DNA from: Acetatifactor sp.
GTDB lineage: Bacteria; Bacillota; Clostridia; Lachnospirales; Lachnospiraceae
Length of the DNA stretch: 28,198 bases
Direction of reading: 5' to 3'
Assembly: GCA_016303085.1 (NCBI GenBank)
Contig: JAEDMI010000006.1
Coordinates: 1-28,198, forward strand
Part shown: piece by piece, positions 13,329 through 21,929 of the stretch
Layout: every line of letters begins with the position of its first letter
How positions within the stretch are numbered: the first letter of the stretch is position 1
Position numbers and translations under genes: made by a program
The notes under the pieces: model-generated
The model's input: only the letters and a program-made list of their open reading frames with translations
Told to the model about the DNA's origin: nothing
Database searches by the model: none

Positions 13329-15146
13329 CTAGAACTTGCGGAAGCGCTCATACCGCTCTGCCGCAATCTGCTCCCCATCCATACCGCGGTAACGCTCTAA
13401 AAATTCTTTCATATTCTCCTTCATATATCCGGCTATAGCCTCCGTTGTCTTCGCGTCCGCGCCGCCAAACTCCGGGATAACCTTCTCCACCACATGAAGC
13501 ATTTTCAAATCCTGAGCCGTGATGCGCATGACTTCGCTGGCCTCCTTAGCTCTGGAGGAATCCTTCCAGAGGATAGAGGCAAAGCCCTCGGGAGAAAGAA
13601 TGGAATAGGTTGCATTCTCCATCATCCAAACCTCATTTCCCACCGCAGTGGCAAGAGCACCGCCGCTGCCGCCTTCTCCGATAAAAATACACAACACCGG
13701 CACCTTCAATGCCGACATTTCCCTTAAGTTTCTGGCAATCGCTTCCCCCTGTCCGCGCTCCTCTGCCTCAATTCCGCAGAAAGCGCCGGAAGTATTGATA
13801 AAACTAATGATGGGACGGTTGAATTTCTCCGCCTGCTTCATAAGACGCAAAGCCTTTCGGTAACCCTCCGGCATTGGCATGCCGAAGTTTCTCTCCTGGC
13901 ACTCTTTCGTGTCCTTTCCCTTGTGCTCCGCAACCACCGTCACCGGCTGTCCGTCCAAAAAGGCAATACCGCCGATAATGGCAGGGTCATCCCGGAAGGC
14001 CCTGTCTCCGTGAGCCTCCACAAAGTAGTCAAAGATATACTCCATATAGTCTATGGCCTGAGGACGCTCCACCCTGCGGACCGCCTTCACCTTTTCCCAC
14101 GCATTCTTCGGGCGCATGGTCCAAGCCTGTTCCTTCAATATCTCGTTGAGTTTGAAATGGAACTCCGTGCCGGGAGTGAAGGCCGCATACTCCTTTTCCC
14201 TGCACTGATGAGACTTTATCAGAAAATAAATGGTTTTTTTCAGGTTCTCACGCTTTACGATGCCATCAATAATACCATGCTCTTCCAGAAACTCTGCGGT
14301 CTGAAAGCCCTCGGGCAGTTCCTGTCCGATAGTCTGCTTGATGACTCTGGGACCTGCAAAGCCGATTAGCGCCCCCGGTTCCGCCATGATAACATCTCCC
14401 AGCATTGCAAAGCTTGCGGTAACTCCGCCGGTGGTGGGGTCAGTCAGTATCGTACAGTACAGAAGGCCTGCCTCTCCCAGCTTCTGAACAGCCGCAGAAG
14501 TCTTTGCCATCTGCATCAGGGAAATAATACCCTCCTGCATTCTGGCTCCTCCCGAACAGCAGAACAGGAACACGGGCAGCTTTAACTCGATAGCACGCTC
14601 CATGGCAGCGGTAATCTTTTCGCCCACAGTCTGTCCCATACTGGCCATGAGGAAACGGGAGTCACAGATTCCAAGCACAATATCCTCTCCGAACACCTTA
14701 CAGCGTCCCACGGTCACGGCTTCATCCAGCCCTGTCTTCTCCCGGGCTTCTGCCAGCTTCTCCTCGTAGCCTGCATAAGCCAGAGGATTGCGCACGGGGC
14801 TGTCTGTGAACCAGGGTTCAAAGGTATGGGGGTCTGCCACCATGCGGATACGGTTGGGCACCTTGACCCTGAAATACCCACCGCACTCGTAACAGATGTA
14901 TTTTTTCTTTACGACCCTGTCTCTCTCCACGCTCTTGCCGCACTTGGGACAGCGTATCATGTAAACCTCCTTCACCTGAGGTTCCCCGTTTTTCGCAGGC
15001 TTCTCCGCATCGGACTTTTCCGCCTCGGACTTTTCCTCTTCGGGCTCCGGGGTATACCCGGTAGGTTTGCCGCCCAGCGTCTCATTTATTTTACTCAGCT
15101 TCTTCGCAAAAAAATCCGCACGCTTCTGCTTCATGAAAACATTCAT
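13329..15146 (-). CDS. Acetyl-CoA carboxylase carboxyltransferase, beta-alpha fusion
   Basis: This single 605-residue protein joins the two carboxyltransferase subunits that move the carboxyl group from carboxybiotin to acetyl-CoA to give malonyl-CoA. The AccD half (about residues 60-340) has the zinc ribbon Cys66, Cys69, Cys85, Cys88 and the crotonase-like core GGARMQEGIISLMQMAKTSAA...TDPTTGGVTASFAMLGD. The AccA half (about 350-605) has VVAEHKGKDTKE, FINTSGAFCGIEAEERGQ and GEGGSGGALA. A charged EKSEAEKSDAEK linker (34-58) precedes the zinc ribbon. The ATG at 15146 has AAGGA 12 nt upstream; 15158 is possible. Biotin carboxylase and carrier genes are not in the operon. Confidence 0.93.
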   Translation of the reverse strand: MNVFMKQKRADFFAKKLSKINETLGGKPTGYTPEPEEEKSEAEKSDAEKPAKNGEPQVKEVYMIRCPKCGKSVERDRVVKKKYICYECGGYFRVKVPNRIRMVADPHTFEPWFTDSPVRNPLAYAGYEEKLAEAREKTGLDEAVTVGRCKVFGEDIVLGICDSRFLMASMGQTVGEKITAAMERAIELKLPVFLFCCSGGARMQEGIISLMQMAKTSAAVQKLGEAGLLYCTILTDPTTGGVTASFAMLGDVIMAEPGALIGFAGPRVIKQTIGQELPEGFQTAEFLEEHGIIDGIVKRENLKKTIYFLIKSHQCREKEYAAFTPGTEFHFKLNEILKEQAWTMRPKNAWEKVKAVRRVERPQAIDYMEYIFDYFVEAHGDRAFRDDPAIIGGIAFLDGQPVTVVAEHKGKDTKECQERNFGMPMPEGYRKALRLMKQAEKFNRPIISFINTSGAFCGIEAEERGQGEAIARNLREMSALKVPVLCIFIGEGGSGGALATAVGNEVWMMENATYSILSPEGFASILWKDSSRAKEASEVMRITAQDLKMLHVVEKVIPEFGGADAKTTEAIAGYMKENMKEFLERYRGMDGEQIAAERYERFRKF

Positions 15147-15198
15147 AACAACACTCATTCCTTTCCCGTTTGATAAGAGCACCGTACAGGCATTCCTA

Positions 15199-15630
15199 TC
15201 AGACTCCGATTGCAAAGGTCAGCTCCGCCGAAGCGGCTACCTTGCCGTTCACGGTAGCGGTAGCCTTTCCCACGCCCACCGGTCCTTTAACCTTGATAAT
15301 CTCCATCTCCAGCATAAGTACATCCCCCGGCATTACCTTCTGGCGGAATTTTGCCTTATCGATTCCCGCAAAGTATGCGGTGTGCCCCTTCCATTCCGGC
15401 TGGGACAAAATTGCCACCGCTCCTACCTGAGCAAGCGCTTCTATGATAAGTACTCCGGGCATCACCGGATTCCCGGGAAAATGTCCCTGAAAATAAGGCT
15501 CGTTCATGCTGACGCATTTCTTTCCCAGAGCCCTGACACCGGGTTCCAACTCCTCTATGGTATCTATCAGTAAGAAGGGATATCTGTGGGGAATGATATC
15601 CATAATTTCCTTTGCCGTATACAATGACAT
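15199..15630 (-). CDS. fabZ: 3-hydroxyacyl-ACP dehydratase
   Basis: FabZ removes water from 3-hydroxyacyl-ACP in each elongation cycle. The 143-residue hot-dog-fold protein has the catalytic His50 in QGHFPGNPVMPGV and Glu64 in LIIEALAQVGA, both required, and the usual IPHRYPFLLID start of the fold. The start MSLYTAKEIMD at 15630 is chosen because AAGGAGG lies 8 nt upstream; the open frame extends further but without a better site. Upstream is an 80-bp gap after fabF where accB commonly lies; downstream accDA follows directly, without the usual accC between. Confidence 0.96.
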   Translation of the reverse strand: MSLYTAKEIMDIIPHRYPFLLIDTIEELEPGVRALGKKCVSMNEPYFQGHFPGNPVMPGVLIIEALAQVGAVAILSQPEWKGHTAYFAGIDKAKFRQKVMPGDVLMLEMEIIKVKGPVGVGKATATVNGKVAASAELTFAIGV

Positions 15631-15731
15631 GGCTGTAGCCTCCTTTTTCATTTCCGGTCCGACAGTTCAACCGTCTTCCCAAGTATACGGACGTTTACAT
15701 GTCAGACGGGAAGTATGGTCAACTGCTGTAT

Positions 15732-16967
15732 TTACTCTTCCCGCAGTTTTCCGATTAATATGCTTGCATTGTGGCCGCCAAAGCCCAGGGAATTGCTGAG
15801 AGCATAAGGAACTTCTTCCCGGAAGCTCTCCTTACAGTAATTCAAATCCAACTCTTCCCCGGTCTCCTGCAATCCTACCGTCCTGTGAATAAAGCCTTCC
15901 TCTATCTCCTTGACACAGGTGATGAACTCTACCGCTCCGGCTGCACCAAGAAGATGGCCTATCATGGATTTGGTGGAATTGATTTTCAGGTTCTTTGCAT
16001 GCTCACCGAAAGCCAGCTTGATTGCTCTTGTCTCAAAGAGGTCATTGTGATGTGTACTTGTGCCGTGAGCATTGATATAGGTCAGCTGCCCGGGTGCCAC
16101 ACCACCGTCCTCCAAGGCGTTTTGCATTGCCCGTGCCGCACCTGCTCCGTCCTCTGCGGGGGAAGTGATATGATATGCATCAGAAGAACAGCCGTAACCC
16201 AGCACCTCTGCATAGATGTGCGCGCCGCGCTTCTTCGCATGCTCCAGTTCCTCCAGAATGACAATACCTGCGCCCTCGCCCATGACAAAACCGTTTCTGT
16301 CCTTGTCAAAGGGAATAGAACATCTCTCGGGGTCTGTGCTGTCGGAAAGTGCTGTCAGTGCCATAAATCCGGCGATACCCATGGGAGTGACCGCACCCTC
16401 TGTACCGCCTGCCACCATCACATCCGCATCTCCGTACTGGATGGCCCGGAAAGCTTCTCCGATAGAGTTAGTTCCCGTGGCACAGGCTGTCACCACATTC
16501 AGGCTCTTTCCCCTAAGTCCGTACATGATGCTGACATTGCCTGCTGCCATGTTGGAAATCATTAGCGGTACAAACATCGGTCCCACTCTGGAGGGTCCCT
16601 TCTCCAGCAATCTGCCATGCTCCCTCTCTATGGCCTGAAGGCTGCCGATACCACTGCCGATAGCGCAGCCGACTCTCCATGCATCCTCTTTCTCCATGTC
16701 AAGCCCTGCGTCCTTCATTGCTTCACCTGTGGCAGCAACCGCATACTGGCAAAACAGTTCCATACGTCTTGCCGCCTTCTTGTCCATATACTCCTCGGGG
16801 TTAAAATCCTTTACCTCTGCGGCAAGCTTACACTTATAATCCTCAGCGTCAAATTTGGTGATTTGCGCAAAACCGATTTTCTCCTGCTTTACACCGTTCC
16901 AGAATTCCTCGACACTGTTTCCGATGGGAGTCACCGCTCCCATACCTGTCACTACAACTCTTCTCAT
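15732..16967 (-). CDS. fabF: 3-oxoacyl-ACP synthase II
   Basis: FabF condenses acyl-ACP with malonyl-ACP to lengthen the chain. The 411-residue protein has the Cys-His-His triad of KAS I/II enzymes: Cys162 in VVTACATGTN, His301 in INAHGTSTHHND and His338 in STKSMIGHLLGAAG with Lys333. The C-terminal SNSLGFGGHNASILI is also conserved. Its start overlaps the fabG stop by four bases (ATGA), which indicates translational coupling. It is the only chain-elongating condensing enzyme in the operon. Confidence 0.97.
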   Translation of the reverse strand: MRRVVVTGMGAVTPIGNSVEEFWNGVKQEKIGFAQITKFDAEDYKCKLAAEVKDFNPEEYMDKKAARRMELFCQYAVAATGEAMKDAGLDMEKEDAWRVGCAIGSGIGSLQAIEREHGRLLEKGPSRVGPMFVPLMISNMAAGNVSIMYGLRGKSLNVVTACATGTNSIGEAFRAIQYGDADVMVAGGTEGAVTPMGIAGFMALTALSDSTDPERCSIPFDKDRNGFVMGEGAGIVILEELEHAKKRGAHIYAEVLGYGCSSDAYHITSPAEDGAGAARAMQNALEDGGVAPGQLTYINAHGTSTHHNDLFETRAIKLAFGEHAKNLKINSTKSMIGHLLGAAGAVEFITCVKEIEEGFIHRTVGLQETGEELDLNYCKESFREEVPYALSNSLGFGGHNASILIGKLREE

Positions 16968-17722
16968 ATTGCCATTCCTCCGTCCACACAGATAACCTGA
17001 CCTGTGATATAGTCTGAGCCGCTACCCGCCAGAAACGCAACCGTTTCAGCGATTTCCTCGGGGCTTCCCATTCTGCCCATGGGAATTGTCCCCACTGCTG
17101 CCTCTTTTGTCTTCTCGGGCATGGACTTTGTCATCTCCGTATCCACAAATCCCGGTGCCACCGCATTGACGCAGATACCTCTCGATGCAAGCTCTCTCGC
17201 AACGCTCTTAGTCAGTCCGATGAGTCCCGCCTTGGATGCGGAATAGTTTGCCTGTCCCGCATTTCCCAGAACCCCGGAAACCGAAGAGATGTTGATAATT
17301 TTTCCGCTGCGCTGCTTTAGAAAGTAGCGGGACAGATATCTGATGGTGTTAAATGCCCCCTTCAGGTTGGTGTCAATCACGGTGTCAAACTCCTCCTCCG
17401 ACATGCGCATCAGCAGATTATCCCGGGTAATCCCCGCATTGTTCACCAGAATATCCACGCGGGAATACTTTCCGATTATCTCCTCCACCATTTTCCCGCA
17501 GGCTTCAAAATCAGCCACATTGCAGCCAAATGCTTCAGCACTTCCGCCGGCTTCTTCAATCTTCGCCACAACCTCCAGTGCGCGCTCTCTGGAGCCGTTG
17601 TAATTTACCAACACCGTGGCACCCTGCTCCGCCAGTTTCAGGGCAATGGCCTTTCCGATACCTCTTCCCGCTCCGGTGACAAGCGCCACCTTACCGCTCA
17701 GTTCTCTTCTCATCTCTTCCAT
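16964..17722 (-). CDS. fabG: 3-oxoacyl-ACP reductase
   Basis: FabG uses NADPH to reduce 3-oxoacyl-ACP. The 252-residue short-chain dehydrogenase has the cofactor motif TGAGRGIG (17-24), NNAG, and the catalytic Ser147, Tyr160 and Lys164 in NISSVSG...QANYSASKAG. Three clustered ATGs are possible starts; the one at 17722 has GAGAGG at close spacing and is the best compromise, while 17734 and 17713 cannot be excluded. It follows fabD after 74 bp and overlaps fabF by four bases. Confidence 0.96.
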   Translation of the reverse strand: MEEMRRELSGKVALVTGAGRGIGKAIALKLAEQGATVLVNYNGSRERALEVVAKIEEAGGSAEAFGCNVADFEACGKMVEEIIGKYSRVDILVNNAGITRDNLLMRMSEEEFDTVIDTNLKGAFNTIRYLSRYFLKQRSGKIINISSVSGVLGNAGQANYSASKAGLIGLTKSVARELASRGICVNAVAPGFVDTEMTKSMPEKTKEAAVGTIPMGRMGSPEEIAETVAFLAGSGSDYITGQVICVDGGMAI

Positions 17723-17796
17723 TTTTCCTCTCATTCCTCTAATGCCGCTTGACCGCGCTCAACCCGTGACCGGTGCAACATATTCATATATGCAGG

Positions 17797-18711
17797 CTAC
17801 GACCGAACCAGGTTGTTCAAATCTTCCACTGTCTCCACATTCTTCACTGTCACCTCGCGGCTGGTTTTCCGCAAAAAACCGCTGAGGGTCTTGCCCGGTC
17901 CGATTTCGATAAAGGTGTCCACGCCGTCCGCTATCATGCGCTCCATGATTTCTCTCCATCTCACGGTGCCCGACACCTGCTTCGCCAAAAGTTCCTTGAT
18001 TCTGTCCGCTTTGGTAACATAATCTGCTTCCACATTGCAGAGATAAGGAATCTTCGGGTCATGCACCGTCACCTTTTCCAGCTCTGCGGCAAGTTTCTCT
18101 CCCGCTCCCGAAAGAAGCGCGGAATGGAAGGGTCCGCTTACCTTTAAAGGGATACAGCGCTTTGCGCCGCTCTCCTGCAGCTTTGCTGCAGCCGCCTGTA
18201 CAGCGCCTTCTTCTCCGGTAATCACAATCTGCCCGGAACAATTATCGTTGGCGATGGACACGATTCCGGGAGTCTCCTCGCAGATTCTGCGAATGGTATC
18301 CGCATCCAGTCCCAAAACCGCTGTCATGGCACCGCCTGTGGGATATGCATCCTGCATATAGATGCCGCGGCTGCGAATCAATCTGAATAAGTCGGACAGC
18401 TCCATTACCTCCGCCGCTGCCAGTGCACCGTACTCGCCAAGACTTAAGCCCGCACAACAATCCGCCTTGATTCCCTGTTCCTCAATCACCTTCAGAATTG
18501 CAATCTCCGTTGTCAACATGGCAATCTGGGTGTATTCCGTAATATTTAACTTATCATTCTCCGCAAAACAGAGACCGGCCACATCCAGTCCCGTGGCTTC
18601 CTCTGCCATGTCATAAACCTTCCTTGCCGTCTCATAGGTATCGTAAAAATCTTTTCCCATGCCAAAGTACTGGGCACCCTGTCCGGGAAAAACAAATGCT
18701 GTCTTACTCAT
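17797..18711 (-). CDS. fabD: Malonyl-CoA:ACP transacylase
   Basis: FabD loads malonate from CoA onto the acyl carrier protein. The 304-residue protein begins MSKTAFVFPGQGAQYFGMG and has the nucleophile Ser90 in the GLSLGEYGAL elbow and the catalytic His196 in SGPFHSALL. The start at 18711 has GGAAGGA just upstream; an in-frame ATG at 18723 adds only four residues. It lies between fabK (38 bp) and fabG (74 bp) in the standard fab order. Confidence 0.96.
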   Translation of the reverse strand: MSKTAFVFPGQGAQYFGMGKDFYDTYETARKVYDMAEEATGLDVAGLCFAENDKLNITEYTQIAMLTTEIAILKVIEEQGIKADCCAGLSLGEYGALAAAEVMELSDLFRLIRSRGIYMQDAYPTGGAMTAVLGLDADTIRRICEETPGIVSIANDNCSGQIVITGEEGAVQAAAAKLQESGAKRCIPLKVSGPFHSALLSGAGEKLAAELEKVTVHDPKIPYLCNVEADYVTKADRIKELLAKQVSGTVRWREIMERMIADGVDTFIEIGPGKTLSGFLRKTSREVTVKNVETVEDLNNLVRS

Positions 18712-18749
18712 TTTTCCTTCCATTCTGCCGCCCGGGCGGCTTTCATCTC

Positions 18750-19688
18750 CTACACTCTGTCCGTGGCGCCCTTCAGCAATTCTTCTGCCTGCGCCATAAT
18801 TTCCTCAATCATCTCGCGGCAGGTCTGCTCTTTACTTACCATTCCCGCAATCTGACCTGCCATAACAGTGCCGTTTACCACGTCACCCTCCATGACCGCC
18901 CTGCGAAGTGCACCCAGACCAAGCTTCTCCAGTTCCTCAAACCCGGCTCCTTCCTTTTCCAGACGCAGATATTCCTTTGTCATTTTATTGCGGAGGGAAC
19001 GAACGGGATGACCGGTACTCATGCCTGTTACCTCGGAGTCAATGTCCTTTGCCTTAAGCAGCTTTTCCTTGTAATTGGGATGAACGATAGATTCCTTTGC
19101 CACTACAAACCTTGTACCCATCTGAACACCTTCCGCTCCCAGCATCAGCGCCGCAGCAAGTCCCCGTCCGTCTCCGATTCCGCCGGCTGCAATCACGGGA
19201 ATCGAAACCGCGTCCACTACCTGAGGAACCAGCGCCATGGTAGTCAGGGAACCGATATGTCCGCCGCTCTCCATGCCTTCCGCAACAACGGCATCGGCAC
19301 CGGCACGCTCCATCAGCTTTGCCATGGCAGTGCTCGCCACCACGGGGATGACCTTTATTCCTGCCTCTTTCCACATCGCCATATATTTTCCGGGATTACC
19401 GGCACCGGTAGTCACCACTCTGACACCCTCTTCCACGATAACTTTTGCAATTTCATCTGCTTCGGGATTCATCAGCATCAAATTGACACCAAAGGGCTTA
19501 TTCGTCAGTTCCTTAGCCTTCTGAATCTGCTCCTTCACAAAAACGGCAGGCGCCCCGCCCGCACCGATGAGACCGATTCCTCCTGCCTCGGACACTGCCG
19601 CCGCCAGCTTATGCTCCGCCACCCAGGCCATGCCGCCCTGAATGATAGGGTACTCTATACCGAGAAGTTCTGTCAGTTTTGTTTTCAT
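18750..19688 (-). CDS. fabK: Enoyl-ACP reductase II (FMN-dependent)
   Basis: FabK carries out the last reduction of each elongation cycle with NAD(P)H and FMN, replacing the FabI enzyme that triclosan targets. The 312-residue TIM-barrel flavoprotein begins MKTKLTELLGIEYPIIQGGMAWVAEHKLA and has His144 in ESGGHIGSLTT at the position of the conserved catalytic histidine. The phosphate-binding AAGGIGDGRG lies at about 167-176 and VQMGTRF at about 188-194. The start at 19688 has GGAGGAG about 9 nt upstream. No fabI is present in the window. Confidence 0.96.
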   Translation of the reverse strand: MKTKLTELLGIEYPIIQGGMAWVAEHKLAAAVSEAGGIGLIGAGGAPAVFVKEQIQKAKELTNKPFGVNLMLMNPEADEIAKVIVEEGVRVVTTGAGNPGKYMAMWKEAGIKVIPVVASTAMAKLMERAGADAVVAEGMESGGHIGSLTTMALVPQVVDAVSIPVIAAGGIGDGRGLAAALMLGAEGVQMGTRFVVAKESIVHPNYKEKLLKAKDIDSEVTGMSTGHPVRSLRNKMTKEYLRLEKEGAGFEELEKLGLGALRRAVMEGDVVNGTVMAGQIAGMVSKEQTCREMIEEIMAQAEELLKGATDRV

Positions 19689-19728
19689 GTCTTTCGTCTC
19701 CTCCATTCCTGTCCGGAAGATTTTATGC

Positions 19729-19959
19729 TTATTCAACACCCTTTGCGGCAAGATACTCCAATACATCGCCCACAGTCAGCAGCTTCTCCAGATCCTCGGA
19801 AGGAATCTCAATGTTAAACTCATCCTCCAGAGCCATTACCATCTCAAACAAATCCAGGGAGTCTGCGTTCAAATCATCCTTAAAGCTGGTGCTCTCCGTG
19901 ATGCTTTCTCCCTCTGCGTTCAACTTCTCCTCAATTACTGCCTTTACCTTTTCCAACAT
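19729..19959 (-). CDS. acpP: Acyl carrier protein
   Basis: The small acidic carrier holds the growing acyl chain on a 4'-phosphopantetheine arm. The 76-residue protein has the attachment Ser34 in the DSLD motif, followed by LFEMVMALEDEFNIEIPSEDLEKLLTVGDV. The start MLEKVKAVIEEKL at 19959 is fixed by AAGGAG about 9 nt upstream; a longer frame to 19986 has no ribosome binding site. It is the first gene of the operon, directly behind the FabT-type operators. Confidence 0.97.
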   Translation of the reverse strand: MLEKVKAVIEEKLNAEGESITESTSFKDDLNADSLDLFEMVMALEDEFNIEIPSEDLEKLLTVGDVLEYLAAKGVE

Positions 19960-20010
19960 GATTTTGTTCTCCTTTTTGCTTTTCATAGTTTTCTTTACTA
20001 CATCAGACAG

Positions 20011-20055
20011 TTTGATACTCTATTTGTTTGATTGTCAAATTATTTGAGTTTCAAA
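20011..20055 (-). promoter_or_regulatory. FabT operator array upstream of acpP
   Basis: Two perfect palindromes TTTGA-N3-TCAAA lie at 20027-20039 and 20043-20055, and a third, degenerate one (intact TTTGA, only TC of the other half) starts at 20011. Their centres, 20017, 20033 and 20049, are exactly 16 bp apart. The sequence matches the streptococcal FabT box (AGTTTGA-N3-TCAAAT). The array begins about 3 bases downstream of the predicted start site, the place for a repressor that blocks initiation or early elongation. The matching repressor gene is the last gene of the operon. Confidence 0.8.
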
Positions 20056-20064
20056 CTATTCTGA

Positions 20065-20093
20065 ATGATACTACGCTTTCCACAAAATGTCAA
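20065..20093 (-). promoter_or_regulatory. Promoter of the fatty acid synthesis operon
   Basis: On the minus strand a perfect TTGACA (20088-20093) and TATCAT (20065-20070) are spaced by 17 bases, a strong sigma-A promoter with a start expected near 20058. The FabT-type boxes begin immediately downstream and the terminator of the previous gene ends immediately upstream. Confidence 0.85.
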
Positions 20094-20096
20094 CAC

Positions 20097-20126
20097 AAAA
20101 AACCGGGCAGTTTAAAACCGCCCGGT
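20097..20126 (-). terminator. Rho-independent terminator of the second chemoreceptor gene
   Basis: In the minus direction ACCGGGCGGTT pairs with AACTGCCCGGT, 11 bp including one G-U pair, around a 3-base loop; six T follow (20097-20102). It insulates the fab operon promoter from chemoreceptor transcription. Confidence 0.88.
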
Positions 20127-20162
20127 CTGTTCCGCTTATTTCACGCTCTATTGTCTGTTTCG

Positions 20163-21929
20163 TCAAATCTTAAACTTCTTTACAATCTCCTCCAGCTGTC
20201 TTGCAAACTCTGCATTGACCTCAGCCTTTTCTCCTGTATCGCTGGCATATCCCACCATATCCGTTGCCTTAGCTGCAATGTCGTTAATGCTGATTGCTGC
20301 CTCATTTACCGTGGTGTTGATGCCCTGAACGGAGTTGGTGATGTCATTGATATTCACCTCAAGTTCCGCAACAGACTCGTTGATGGTCTTCATGCTGCCG
20401 GAGAATGCTTTCGCATCCGCGCTGTACTCCTCGCTGACCTTGATGAAATTCTCGTAATCCCTGATGACTGTCTCTTCCATAAAGCTAATCATCCACTGCA
20501 GACATTTCTCCATGCTCTCGGCTGCATCCTTGACACCTGTCACGATGTTGGAGATATTGTTTGCGGTCTCAGTGGACTGGGACGCAAGACTGCCGATTTC
20601 ACTGGCAACCACAGCAAAGCCTCTTCCCGCTTCTCCCGCTCTTGCCGCCTCGATGGATGCATTCAGGGACAGGAGTTCCGTCTGGCTTGCAATCGCCGCA
20701 ATGGCCTCGGTCAGAGCGTTAATCTGCTCAATCTCCTTTGCCTTTTCAATCGCAATATCGGATTCCTGCTTCACCTTGGAGTAAATATCTCTTGTCTTTG
20801 CATTTGCCTCCTCGGTACTCTTCTTCAATCCTTCCGCCTTTACAATAATCCTGGACGCGTTCTGCTCTCCTTCCTTGGTCAGGCTGCCGATTTTTCTGGT
20901 GTTCTCATCAATGTCGCTCATTCTCTCATCAATAATCTGGGTAGTGGCCGAAGTCTCCTCCATGCTGGCCGCAAGCTCCTGGCTGGTCGCGGAGTTATCG
21001 CAGGAATTGCTGTTCAAATCTTCCACGAGACCTTTCAGACCATTTGCATTGTCGTTCAGCTTCTCTGCCGCTTCCGCCAACTGCTTCACCATACCCACCA
21101 GATTTGCTCTCATGCTTTCCAAGGCGCTGCTCATAACTGCCGTCTCTCCCTTGCCCTTGGAGAGAAGTCTGCTGATTCTGCTCTCCGTAAAGTCAAACTC
21201 AGCGTTTTGGTCAATAACACCGGTCAACATCTTAATCGGCTTTGCAATACTTCTGGAAATCAGCGTTCCGCAGAGCAGCACCAGAACCAGAATAAACGCA
21301 GCACAGCCTGCACACATCACCGTAAATTGAGTAATAGAAGCAAGTGCTGCCGACTTATCCGCAGTTATCACAAGGATACCCGATCCATCCGGCACCACAT
21401 AGTAACCTGCCAGCTTCATGGCTCCCTTAAACTCATATTCCACCACGGCCGGATCTGCTATCACACCGTTCGACAACTGTTTTACCAACCCGGAAACCAC
21501 TTCGTTTTCCACAGGCTGCCCCACCTTGGAGACTGTGGGATGCATCAGCATGATACCCTGTCCGTCCACCACATAGCAATAGCTTCCCTCAACACCGTCC
21601 ATGGTCACATCTCCAAGCATCGCTGTCAGGGTTTCGGTATCAGGCATTTTACTTCCGTTGACAGCCACCGCAGTACGCAATTCCAATCCGTAAGCCTTGG
21701 CAAGTCCCAACATCTCGCTATGTACCCGCTGACTCAAAGAGTCCGAGAACCGTTCTATAGCCATAGCCGTTATAAAACCCGAGGACACAAGCATTGTAAC
21801 AACAAGTGCAATCATGATTCTGGTCTGAATGCCCCGGAACATGCCGACCTTCTTTTTCTCAACTGCCTTCTCGAGAAGCTCTTCAGCCTTTTCCTCAAGG
21901 GCCTCCTTGTCAATAGTTAATTTTTGCAT
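20163..21929 (-). CDS. Methyl-accepting chemotaxis protein with Cache sensor
   Basis: The 588-residue chemoreceptor has a charged, helical cytoplasmic N-terminal extension (about 1-34), TM1 at about 36-58, a periplasm-side sensor of about 140 residues with a Cache-like core (GSYCYVVDGQGIMLMHPTVSKVGQP, 116-139; AGYYVVPDGSGILVITAD), TM2 at about 201-223, a HAMP-like linker and a cytoplasmic signalling domain. The signalling tip IASQTELLSLNASIEAARAGEAGRGFAVVASEIGSLA lies at about 413-449. GGAGGGG precedes the ATG at 21929. The Cache core resembles those that bind small organic acids or amino acids; the ligand is not readable. It is shorter in sensor size than dCache receptors. Confidence 0.94.
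   Translation of the reverse strand: MQKLTIDKEALEEKAEELLEKAVEKKKVGMFRGIQTRIMIALVVTMLVSSGFITAMAIERFSDSLSQRVHSEMLGLAKAYGLELRTAVAVNGSKMPDTETLTAMLGDVTMDGVEGSYCYVVDGQGIMLMHPTVSKVGQPVENEVVSGLVKQLSNGVIADPAVVEYEFKGAMKLAGYYVVPDGSGILVITADKSAALASITQFTVMCAGCAAFILVLVLLCGTLISRSIAKPIKMLTGVIDQNAEFDFTESRISRLLSKGKGETAVMSSALESMRANLVGMVKQLAEAAEKLNDNANGLKGLVEDLNSNSCDNSATSQELAASMEETSATTQIIDERMSDIDENTRKIGSLTKEGEQNASRIIVKAEGLKKSTEEANAKTRDIYSKVKQESDIAIEKAKEIEQINALTEAIAAIASQTELLSLNASIEAARAGEAGRGFAVVASEIGSLASQSTETANNISNIVTGVKDAAESMEKCLQWMISFMEETVIRDYENFIKVSEEYSADAKAFSGSMKTINESVAELEVNINDITNSVQGINTTVNEAAISINDIAAKATDMVGYASDTGEKAEVNAEFARQLEEIVKKFKI

Noticed and set aside
18624..19817. A 397-codon plus-strand open frame opposite fabK
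   Set aside because: FabK is complete on the minus strand; the antisense translation is of low-complexity shadow type, rich in His, Cys and Arg.
19960..20100. A FapR operator at the fab operon promoter
   Set aside because: No FapR gene is present and the palindromes have the TTTGA-N3-TCAAA form of FabT boxes; the repressor gene in the operon is FabT-like.
20028..21920. A 630-codon plus-strand open frame opposite the second chemoreceptor
   Set aside because: It is an antisense shadow caused by the codon usage of the real gene; the protein is rich in Leu, Cys and His with no family resemblance, and the opposite strand has clear MCP motifs.
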